Shown: positions 6,831-14,218 of the stretch, in pieces | Layout of the letters: every line of letters starts with the position of its first letter | How positions within the stretch are numbered: position 1 is the first letter of the stretch | Origin: Phycisphaerales bacterium | GTDB taxonomy: Bacteria; Planctomycetota; Phycisphaerae; SM23-33 | Length of the DNA: 16,575 nucleotides | NCBI GenBank assembly: GCA_003171235.1 | Contig: PMYM01000176.1 | Coordinates: forward strand, 22,298 to 38,872 | Direction of reading: 5' to 3' | The notes under the pieces: model-generated | What the model saw: only the letters and a program-made list of their open reading frames with translations | Told to the model about the DNA's origin: nothing | Database searches by the model: none | Translations under genes and position numbers: made by a program

Positions 6831-9800
6831 ATGGCCAAGAGAAAACGTCTCAACAAGCGCGTGGTGATCCTGCTGACGAGCCTGGGGGCCACGATCGCCC
6901 TGGGGGCGGCCGGCGTGGCCATCTTCCGCCAGCACTACACCCCTGACTACTATGCCGCCCGGGGCGCCGAGCTGCTGGAGAAGGGCCAGTACAGCGACGC
7001 CCTGTCGGCCTATCGCAACGCCGTCAAGTACAGCGAAGGCAACGCCCAGCGCATCGAATACCTCATCGCCTTGGGCGACGCCATGAATACCTGGCGCCGT
7101 GGCGACCCCACGGTGGCCCAGAACCCGGTGCTTTTCAACCAGCTCTACAACAACGCCCGCGCGGCCTACGAAGAGGCCCGGCGCCTGGATGCCTCCAACC
7201 TGACCGCCCTGCGCCGCCTGGCCGACAGCGAACTGGAGCGCAACGTCAGCAGCCGCAATCCCGACTGGGCCGGCTACATCGAAGTGATCGACCAAATCGT
7301 CAAGCTTGACCCCAACGACACGGACATGATGTATCGCCGGGCAAGAGCCAAGGCGACCATCCTCGCCAAACGCGACGAGGCCGAAGCCGACTTCAAGGCC
7401 CTGGTGCAGAAGGCCCCCGAAAAGGAGGAATACTGGATCGCCTACGCCGTCTTCCTGGACGCCGGCAGCAAGAGCGCCGAGGCCGAGGCGGTTTTCGACC
7501 AGAGCCTCAAAGCCAATCCCAATTCCGTCCTGCTGCGACTGTCTTACGCCGACATGCTCAAGAAAAGCCCGGACAAGAGAAAGCAGGAGTTCTCCAAGAG
7601 CCTGGTCAACGACGCCATAGGCTTGAAGACCAAGGATCTCAACGGCCTGCTGGCGCTGGCGGAGTACTGCCGGGTGAACAGCGATCCTGACCGCGCCAAG
7701 TCGGTGCTGAGCGAGGCCATCGAGCTCTTCCCCGAGGACGAGCGCCCCTACATACAGCGTGCACAGGTCATACGGGCGAAGGGGGGCGAATACGCCCAGC
7801 TCGACGCCGACAACGCCAAGGCGCTGACGTTGATCCGCGCCGGCATGGACAAGAACTCCAAACTCAAGAGCACCGACCCGGAAAGCCGGCTTTACTACTT
7901 CCAGGAGCAGTTGCGGACGGTCCGGTGGCTGCAGGCCGACGAGTGGCTCGACCGCATACAGGCCAACGCCCCGATGAAGCCGGCGCTCCTGCCCCAGGTG
8001 CAGGAGGCGGTGGATGAGATAAATTCCCTGGGGCGGCAGGAGACGCCGGTGGCTTCGTACCTGGCCGGCCGGCTGGCCTACCAGGAACCTAAGGACAATG
8101 ACAGCCTGGTCGAGGCGGAGCGCAGGCTCCGCTCGGTGGTGGATGGCCGCGGGCTACCGCCCATGGCCTACCTGCGGGCCTGCCAGATACTGGCCGACAT
8201 CTACATGCAGGAAAGGCAGCTAGGGCAGGTCAGCGACATGCTGGATCGCGCCGGCCAACTGGCCCCCGACAACGCCTGGCTGGAACTCACCCATGCCATG
8301 CTGCTGATACAGATGCATCGCTACGACGAAGCCCGCATGCGCCTCAACGGCTTCCTGGCCAACGATCGTTTCAGGAAACAACCCGCCGACACCGATCGGG
8401 CCAATGCCCTGCTCCAGGGCCTTAGCGTGCTCAGCGGCCTGACCGACCGCCTGCCGGTCGAACTGCGGGGGTCAACCGACCCGCAGTTGTCGGCTATGCT
8501 GCTGGTGCGCGCCCGCCAGTTGTGGGCTGAAGGCCAGGAGACAAAGGCCCTGGCCCTGATCGGGGACCTGGCGCGCTACCATAACTGGAACATCCAGGCC
8601 AGCGGCCAGTTGGTCAAGTGGCTCAATGACACCGGCACGCCGGAAAACAAGGCCATGGCTGCCGCCATCCTCCAGCAACTCAAAGACACCGTTCTCCGCA
8701 ATGATTCCCTGGCGGTCAGGCAGTTGCAGTTGAGGTTGGCCGACAAGCCAACCGAGCTGCAGGAACTATGGGCCAGCCAGGAAAAGGACGAGTTCGTGCG
8801 CGAACTGGCCCTGGGCCGGATCAAGCGCATGCAGGGCCAGAACGAAGAGGCCCTCAAGCACCTGCGCCAGGCCGAGGCCAAGAACCCCAAGGATGCGCGG
8901 CTCATCCCCGAACTGTTCGATTGTAACCTGGATATGAAGGACTTTGCCCAAGCCGGCAAGTACGCCGATCTGGCGGCCGAATTGAACCTGGACGGGGCGG
9001 AAGGCCAACTGTTCAAGGGCAACCTGGCCGCCGCCCAGGAACAGTACGATCAGGCCATCGAACACTTCACCGAAGCCATAAAGATCCGCCCGCGGCTGAG
9101 CAACCTGCATTCCCTGTTGGGCAACGCCTACGTGGCCGACAAGAAGTTCGACAAGGCCCGCGAGGAATACCAGGAGGCCATCAAACTCAATCCCGCCGAC
9201 GTCCAGGCCCTGTTGGGGCAGGTCAACGTCTGCCTGCAGCAGAACAGTTCCGACCTCGCGGAGGCGGTCAACCATGCCTACCTGTTCACCTGGGACAATC
9301 CGCGCGTGGCCAGCCTGAAACTCAAGCTGGATGAAAAGCGCGTGACCGAATTTTCGCCGATCATCCGCCATCGCGAGCGCCTGGCCAAGGACTATCCCGG
9401 CGATTCCGACAACCTTGCCTCCCTGGCCGGACTGTATGAACAGACAAACCGGCCCAAGGAAGCCGAGGCCATCTACAGCCGGCTGGCCGACGCCGCGGAC
9501 AGCACTCCCGAAAGGGTCTATGCCTACGCCAGTTTCCTCGGCCGGAACAATCGCCTGACCGAGGCCATCACCCGGCTGGACCAGTATGCCAAGAACGCCC
9601 AGGACAAGCTTCAAGCCAACCTGCTGCTGGGCGACTTGTATCGCTCCGGCAACATGGGCGAGAAGGCCCGGGAGACATATGAAAAGGCCATGTCCCTGGA
9701 CGCCAAGGACGCCCGGCCATACCTGCGGCTGACGGCGTATTACCAACAAGCCAACAAGGGCCCCGAAGCCCTGGCCCAGATGAAGCAGTACCTGGCGCTG

Positions 9801-11312
9801 GCGGGCGAGAAGGCCACGCCCCAGGAGCTACAGCAGTACGTCCACATGCTCAGCGACGCCAAACTGTACGACCAGGCCCTCCAGGCAATTGACCAATCGA
9901 CCACCGCGCAGTTCAGCGTTGCCCAGCGGCTGGTGCTCAAGGGCCAGATCGCCCTGGCCCAGCAGCAATACCAGCTTGCCAAAGATCTCTTCACCGGCGC
10001 CGTGGAAAGCGAACCCATCGCGGCCCTGACGGGGCGGGCCGAAGCCTGGCGGGGGCTGGGTCAGCTCGACCAGCGCCTGGCCGACCTGGAGACGGTCCGC
10101 GGCAAGAACGGGGTTCCCCCCTTCGCCATCATCCAACTGGCGGAGCTTTACGCCACCTATCGCAATGATTACACCAACGCCAAGATGCTCCTCATCGGCG
10201 TGCTCAACGATAATCCGCGGGACCAGGCGGCCATGCAGATGTTGATCACCCTGGCCGTCAATGCCGCCGACATTCCCACCGCCGGCGAATGGGTCGCCAC
10301 GGGCATCAAGGTCTTCCCGCGCGAGAAATCCTTCCTGCGGTTTTCAGCCGAACTGAAGCGGGCACAAAAGCTCTACCCCGAGGCCATCGCCGACATGCAG
10401 GCGGCCAACAAACTGGATGACAAGGACACGGATGGGCAAGTGGCTCTGGCAAAGCTGTATATCGAAGGCGGCCAACCGGCCGAGGCGGCCAAACAGATCG
10501 ACCTGTTGCGCCAGAACAAGGACCTGGCCGCCATAACCTCTGCCCTTTCAGGCCAACTGCTGGCGGCAACGGCGCCGGCCCAGGCCGATAAGGAATTCGC
10601 CGACGCCCTCAAGTCCGCCACCGACAACCAGTTGAACTTCGTCCTGCAGTGCATTTCCCAGGCCTACGGGCCCAAGCAGGATCTGGCTAAACTGAAAGCC
10701 TGGGTCAACCTCCGCGCCGAGGGCAAGGACTGGCATTACTATTACCAGGTCGGCACGCTGGCCATCTCACGCGGCCTGACCGACCAGGCCATTGAACTGC
10801 TGGAACAGGCCGACAAGCTCTCCGCCTCCTCCAGCGACACCATCGGCAGGACCGCCGTCACCCGGCAACTGGGATTGGCCTACTATTACCTCAAGCGTTA
10901 CGAGGACGCGCTGCGGCTGTACGATCAGACTCTGGAACTGACCAAGAACGAGGTGCAGACGCTTAACAACAAGGCCTGGTTGCTGGCGGTGGACATGAAG
11001 CGGCCGGCCGACGCCGTCGCCCCCGCCAAGGCCGCCTACGAAAGCGCCCCCGCCCGGGTGGAAATCGTCGACACCTACGGCTACGTCCTTTTCCTCAGCG
11101 GCGACTACGAAAACGCCGCCAAGATACTGGAGAAGGGCGCCAACCTGGGCGGCACGCCGGAGTTGCTCTACCACCTGGCCTCGACCTATAAGAAGCTCAA
11201 CCGGACGCAGGAATACAGGGATTTCTCCAGGAAGGCCTGGGATGCCGTGCAGAAGAACCCCCAGCATCCCAACTTCCAGGAAATCAAGGACAATTGGGAA
11301 CAGAACAAATAG
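6831..11312 (+). CDS. giant membrane-anchored TPR-repeat protein
   Basis: The 1493-residue product starts with a basic stretch and a single hydrophobic anchor (residues about 11-32), then consists almost wholly of helical tetratricopeptide repeats. Clear units include DYYAARGAELLEKGQYSDAL near residue 40, a canonical pair near 723-790 (YDQAIEHFTEAIKIRP and KAREEYQEAIKLNP), and a final block near 1350-1470 (LGLAYYYLKRYEDALRLYDQ). Such proteins scaffold complexes. TPR proteins, including the PrsT group of roughly 900 residues, are regular partners of exosortase/exopolysaccharide clusters; this one is much longer. It probably faces the periplasm and links exporter and sorting proteins, which is inference from context. 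The start at ATG 6831 has only a distant GGAG (6815-6818), so translation may depend on the upstream gene ending four bases earlier. I see no catalytic domain. Architecture is sure, partner identity is not. Confidence 0.88.
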   Translation: MAKRKRLNKRVVILLTSLGATIALGAAGVAIFRQHYTPDYYAARGAELLEKGQYSDALSAYRNAVKYSEGNAQRIEYLIALGDAMNTWRRGDPTVAQNPVLFNQLYNNARAAYEEARRLDASNLTALRRLADSELERNVSSRNPDWAGYIEVIDQIVKLDPNDTDMMYRRARAKATILAKRDEAEADFKALVQKAPEKEEYWIAYAVFLDAGSKSAEAEAVFDQSLKANPNSVLLRLSYADMLKKSPDKRKQEFSKSLVNDAIGLKTKDLNGLLALAEYCRVNSDPDRAKSVLSEAIELFPEDERPYIQRAQVIRAKGGEYAQLDADNAKALTLIRAGMDKNSKLKSTDPESRLYYFQEQLRTVRWLQADEWLDRIQANAPMKPALLPQVQEAVDEINSLGRQETPVASYLAGRLAYQEPKDNDSLVEAERRLRSVVDGRGLPPMAYLRACQILADIYMQERQLGQVSDMLDRAGQLAPDNAWLELTHAMLLIQMHRYDEARMRLNGFLANDRFRKQPADTDRANALLQGLSVLSGLTDRLPVELRGSTDPQLSAMLLVRARQLWAEGQETKALALIGDLARYHNWNIQASGQLVKWLNDTGTPENKAMAAAILQQLKDTVLRNDSLAVRQLQLRLADKPTELQELWASQEKDEFVRELALGRIKRMQGQNEEALKHLRQAEAKNPKDARLIPELFDCNLDMKDFAQAGKYADLAAELNLDGAEGQLFKGNLAAAQEQYDQAIEHFTEAIKIRPRLSNLHSLLGNAYVADKKFDKAREEYQEAIKLNPADVQALLGQVNVCLQQNSSDLAEAVNHAYLFTWDNPRVASLKLKLDEKRVTEFSPIIRHRERLAKDYPGDSDNLASLAGLYEQTNRPKEAEAIYSRLADAADSTPERVYAYASFLGRNNRLTEAITRLDQYAKNAQDKLQANLLLGDLYRSGNMGEKARETYEKAMSLDAKDARPYLRLTAYYQQANKGPEALAQMKQYLALAGEKATPQELQQYVHMLSDAKLYDQALQAIDQSTTAQFSVAQRLVLKGQIALAQQQYQLAKDLFTGAVESEPIAALTGRAEAWRGLGQLDQRLADLETVRGKNGVPPFAIIQLAELYATYRNDYTNAKMLLIGVLNDNPRDQAAMQMLITLAVNAADIPTAGEWVATGIKVFPREKSFLRFSAELKRAQKLYPEAIADMQAANKLDDKDTDGQVALAKLYIEGGQPAEAAKQIDLLRQNKDLAAITSALSGQLLAATAPAQADKEFADALKSATDNQLNFVLQCISQAYGPKQDLAKLKAWVNLRAEGKDWHYYYQVGTLAISRGLTDQAIELLEQADKLSASSSDTIGRTAVTRQLGLAYYYLKRYEDALRLYDQTLELTKNEVQTLNNKAWLLAVDMKRPADAVAPAKAAYESAPARVEIVDTYGYVLFLSGDYENAAKILEKGANLGGTPELLYHLASTYKKLNRTQEYRDFSRKAWDAVQKNPQHPNFQEIKDNWEQNK

Positions 11313-11324
11313 CGGGAGTTGAAT

Positions 11325-13523
11325 ATGAGCATTGTCACCACCAAGGATCAGGTTCCCCAGCCCCTGCCCGCTGCCGGCACGATAACCCCGGTGCGGAGAC
11401 CGGCCGCCGCCACCCCGCCCCCGGGCATGACGGGAAAGGATTTCCTGCGCATCCTGCGCAAACGCATGTTGTTGATCCTGATCGTCTTTGTCATCATCGT
11501 TTCGGTGGTGATGGCCGCGACGGCCATCTGGTATTTTACGGCCCCCTCGTACACGGCCAAGGCTTACCTGGCGGTCTCTCCCCCCATCACCACCATCATC
11601 ACCAACCCCGGCGCGCCCACCTATTCCCAGGAAATCATCGAGCGCTACAAGCGGTCCTATGCCGCCCTGGTCAAGCAGCCCGAAGTGCTCAAAGCCAGCC
11701 TCCTCGACAGCCGCATCCAGCGCACCAAATGGTACAGTGACAACACCAATCGCGCCCAGACGGCCTTGGAAGAAGACCTGGACATCGTCATTATCCCCGA
11801 GACCGACATGTTCACCATCTCCATGACAGGGCGGAATCCCGAGGATCTGGCCAACATCGTCGAAACCGTGGCCGAGGTGTACGTCGCCAAGGCTCGGGAA
11901 ACGCCCTTTAGGCTGCGCGAGGATGAGTCCAAGTCCCTCTTGATTTCCCGCAACGGCCTGTCCGAAAGGCTCCGAACTCTAAATAACGACCGAAGCAAAC
12001 TCAGCGACCAGGCCACGGCCGGCCTTACCCGCACATACCTCATGCAGGCCGAGGCCGCCGAGGTGCTGCGCGACCTCAACAAGGCCAAGAGGGACCAGAA
12101 GGACGCCGAGGACGCCGCCGAGAGCTGGAAGAACATGAGCGACCAGCAGGCCCTGGAATCCAGCCCCGAAATTCAGATGGAGATCAGCCGCGATCCCCAG
12201 CTCAACAACCTGCTCATGGAGGAAATAAACGTCAACAACTCCCTGGACAACGCCCGCCTCCGCTTCGGCGATTTGCACTCCAACGTCCAGGCCCTGCAGA
12301 CCCGCCTGGACAGCGTGCAGAAGCAGATCACCGAACGCAAGACCCTGGTAGCCCGCGAACGCATCGCCGCCATGCGACAGACTGCCGCCATGATGAGCGC
12401 CCGCGCCAAGACCTCCGTCGAGGACCTCCAGTTGCAGTACAACCGCCTGCAGGCACGCCTCAACGATATCGACTCCAGCCACAACATGATCGAAAACCTC
12501 ACCAGCCAGATCAAGGACGCCAGCGAGAGCGTCTCCAAGATCGACGCCCGCTTGCAGGATCTGGAACTTATAATGCGCGCCATCGGCGGCGATGTCGGCC
12601 CGGTCGTCATCCGCAGCCAGGCTTCCACACCCAACCGCCCCTCCAGCCCCAGTTGGACGATCATGCTGGGAGTGGGCCTGGCCGGGGGCCTGCTGGCCAG
12701 CATCGCACTGGCATTGCTGCTGGAATTGGGCGACACCTCGGTCAAGACCCCCAGCGACATCATCCGCCGCGTGGACCTGCCCCTGCTGGGCATGGTGCCG
12801 CACAGCGACGACCTGGCCGAGGAAATCTCCGACTTCCGCCGGGTCGCCCAACTGGCGCCGCACTCTCCCGCGGCCGAGGCCATCCGCCAGATCCGCACCA
12901 ACCTGCTCTTCAGCGGCCCGGCCGAGCATCGCCGCAGCGTGCTGATCACCAGCCCGGCCCCGCAGGATGGCCGGACCACCGTCGTGCTGAACCTGGCCTT
13001 CTCCCTGGCCCAGTCCGGCCGGCGCGTGCTGGTGGTGGACGCCAACTTCCGCCAGCCCGCCATTGCCGCCCTCTTCCCCCAGGCCCCGCCCGCCGGGCTG
13101 TCTTCGGCCCTGGTGGAACAGGTCCAGTGGCGCGACGTGGTCTACAAGACCGACATCGCCAACCTCAGCGTCGTCGCCTCCGGGCCGCTGCCGCCCAACC
13201 CGGCCGACCTGCTCAGCTCCCCAGCCATGCGAAAAATGGTGCAGGAGATGACCGCTGAATACGACCAGGTGATCTTCGACGGCTCGCCCACCACGCTGGT
13301 GGCCGACGCCTCGGTGCTGGCTACTCAGGTCGACGGCGTCATCCTGGTCGTGCGGGCCGGCGCCAACAGCGTGGGCATCGTGCAGCGGTCGGCCGAGCAG
13401 TTGCATCGCGTCGGGGCACGGGTGCTGGGAGTGGTGCTCCAAGGCGTGCGCATCACCGCCGGCGGATACCTCCGCAAAAACTACGAAAGCTTCTACGAGT
13501 ACCACCAGAAGCCGCTGCCCTAG
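11325..13523 (+). CDS. Wzc-like chain-length determinant / tyrosine autokinase with atypical Walker A
   Basis: The 732-residue product joins a Wzz domain to a bacterial tyrosine kinase (BY-kinase) domain, the inner-membrane part of a Wzx/Wzy-type polysaccharide exporter. TM1 is about residues 48-71 and TM2 about 444-466, with a long coiled coil (about 200-420) in the periplasm between them. The kinase domain starts near 513 (AEAIRQIRTNLLF). It contains the P-loop region SPAPQDGRTTVVLNLA, Walker A' VLVVDANFRQP (D572) and Walker B VIFDGSP (D652). A tyrosine cluster closes the protein (Y715, Y720, Y724, Y726), the expected autophosphorylation tail. Position 550, where the Walker A lysine is expected, is arginine (codon CGG at 12972-12974), so ATP binding may be altered. 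The start is ATG 11325, with GGGAG six bases upstream. It follows the TPR gene by 12 bases and is the last gene of the block. Family sure, kinase activity uncertain. Confidence 0.92.
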   Translation: MSIVTTKDQVPQPLPAAGTITPVRRPAAATPPPGMTGKDFLRILRKRMLLILIVFVIIVSVVMAATAIWYFTAPSYTAKAYLAVSPPITTIITNPGAPTYSQEIIERYKRSYAALVKQPEVLKASLLDSRIQRTKWYSDNTNRAQTALEEDLDIVIIPETDMFTISMTGRNPEDLANIVETVAEVYVAKARETPFRLREDESKSLLISRNGLSERLRTLNNDRSKLSDQATAGLTRTYLMQAEAAEVLRDLNKAKRDQKDAEDAAESWKNMSDQQALESSPEIQMEISRDPQLNNLLMEEINVNNSLDNARLRFGDLHSNVQALQTRLDSVQKQITERKTLVARERIAAMRQTAAMMSARAKTSVEDLQLQYNRLQARLNDIDSSHNMIENLTSQIKDASESVSKIDARLQDLELIMRAIGGDVGPVVIRSQASTPNRPSSPSWTIMLGVGLAGGLLASIALALLLELGDTSVKTPSDIIRRVDLPLLGMVPHSDDLAEEISDFRRVAQLAPHSPAAEAIRQIRTNLLFSGPAEHRRSVLITSPAPQDGRTTVVLNLAFSLAQSGRRVLVVDANFRQPAIAALFPQAPPAGLSSALVEQVQWRDVVYKTDIANLSVVASGPLPPNPADLLSSPAMRKMVQEMTAEYDQVIFDGSPTTLVADASVLATQVDGVILVVRAGANSVGIVQRSAEQLHRVGARVLGVVLQGVRITAGGYLRKNYESFYEYHQKPLP

Positions 13524-13537
13524 CGCCGCCTACGACA

Positions 13538-13641
13538 ATTGCGCGTGTCCGAAGTTGGCACGGGCGCCTCGCCCGTGAGTGGCGGCAGGGCGGGCAACTG
13601 CCCGCCGAATCGCAGGGCGTGCAACTTGTCGCACGCGCAAT
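13538..13641. repeat. nested palindromic element downstream of the Wzc-like gene
   Basis: The outer perfect 10-bp arms ATTGCGCGTG (13538-13547) and CACGCGCAAT (13632-13641) enclose two perfect hairpins. CACGGGCG-CCT-CGCCCGTG lies at 13559-13577 and GGCGGGCA-AC-TGCCCGCC at 13589-13606. The architecture parallels the element at 942-1102. The first hairpin has the same layout as each arm of the in-gene repeat at 1688-1750, and the second resembles the hairpin at 975-994. Confidence 0.8.
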
Positions 13642-13656
13642 CCGACCCGTGCGGCA

Positions 13657-13753
13657 GCCCCGGCGCCAATGCCGCCCGCGCCCCAAGAAAAGCCATCCCC
13701 GTGCGACCCGCCAGGACAAGTTCACGTTGGCGATGCCGGCATTGGCCGGGGGC
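13657..13753. repeat. long imperfect inverted repeat
   Basis: GCCCCGGCGCCAATGCCG at 13657-13674 is matched in reverse complement by 13737-13753 with essentially a one-base length difference. About 60 bases lie between the arms. It could fold into a large stem just ahead of the terminator candidate. Confidence 0.6.
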
Positions 13754-13777
13754 GCCCCGCTCTGGCCTGACGCCGCC

Positions 13778-13800
13778 CCGGCAAGGTCCGGCCGGTTTTT
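13778..13800 (+). terminator. weak candidate rho-independent terminator
   Basis: CCGGC at 13778-13782 and GCCGG at 13791-13795 form a 5-bp GC stem with an 8-base loop, followed directly by five T at 13796-13800. The stem is short and the site is about 255 bases beyond the Wzc-like stop codon, so it may be chance. Confidence 0.3.
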
Positions 13801-13923
13801 CTGCCGCGGTGTTGCACTGGACGGCGGCCTTGTCCGATGGTATGAATACTCCCGGCGATTGTGCCTGGGCCGGCAGGCGGTTTCCGGTTAGCGCGGTTTG
13901 AGGTTGGATGGTGGCATTTGGCT

Positions 13924-13977
13924 GGTGGCACCGGCTTTCCAGCCTGTGCCCACAGCCTGGGAGGGCTGTGCCGCCAG
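13924..13977. repeat. imperfect palindromic repeat upstream of tRNA-Thr
   Basis: GGCACCGGCTTTCCAGCCTG (with TG following, 927-948 of the 13 kb stretch) faces CACAGCCTGGGAGGGCTGTG (with CC following, 13951-13972). Seventeen of 22 positions pair, with a 2-base loop. It looks like a further palindrome family, distinct in sequence from the CAGGCG type. It lies about 100 bases before the tRNA. Confidence 0.6.
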
Positions 13978-14078
13978 TAACCACGCACGCGCAAACCGCT
14001 CTAGCCGGACGGCGTTTGCCTGCCGGCGGATTGGGCGGAATCGAAGTCTTTCCCGACGCCACGGCCCGCCCGCGCGAC

Positions 14079-14150
14079 GCCAGCGTAGCTCAACGGTAGA
14101 GCACCGCTTTTGTAAAGCGGATGTTGCGGGTCCGATTCCCGCCGCTGGCT
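14079..14150 (+). tRNA. tRNA-Thr, anticodon UGU
   Basis: A complete cloverleaf can be drawn. The acceptor GCCAGCG (14079-14085) pairs fully with CGCTGGC (14143-14149). The D arm is GCTC/GAGC with GG in the loop. The anticodon stem CCGCT/AGCGG carries loop TTTGTAA, giving anticodon TGT (14111-14113), which reads ACA and related threonine codons. The T stem is GCGGG/CCCGC. The discriminator base is T (14150) and CCA is not encoded, so it must be added by nucleotidyltransferase. The T loop reads TCCGATT, placing C where U55 (pseudouridine) is nearly universal; the rest of the molecule looks functional. Plus-strand frames that cross it are spurious. Confidence 0.95.
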
Positions 14151-14218
14151 GTTGGACGGTAGCTGTCAGGACGTGGCACTGGTTGACAACTCGCGATCAC
14201 CCGCGACTTGAGACGTTG

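Larger units (their letters stand above)
13524..14078. other. gene-free stretch between the Wzc-like gene and tRNA-Thr
   Basis: About 550 bases without a supportable gene. Frames that stay open here on both strands translate to proline/arginine/alanine-rich sequence dictated by palindromes. The contents are three separate inverted-repeat elements (13538-13641, 13657-13753, 13924-13977) and one weak terminator candidate (13778-13800). No integrase, transposase or att-like duplication of the neighbouring tRNA is seen. Confidence 0.6.

Noticed and set aside
3079..13523. PEP-CTERM-like sorting tag on a protein in the window
   Set aside because: None of the C-termini shows the motif, hydrophobic helix and basic tail. 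The lipoprotein ends in VEVTGPVSPLDR and the others end in charged or helical sequence.
13520..14062. 180-codon minus-strand frame and overlapping plus-strand frames downstream of the Wzc-like gene
   Set aside because: Composition is proline/arginine-rich, they are dictated by palindromes, lack ribosome sites and contradict each other on the two strands.
14079..14218. tRNA-Thr 3' end as an integration (att) site
   Set aside because: No integrase gene and no direct repeat of the tRNA 3' end elsewhere in the window.
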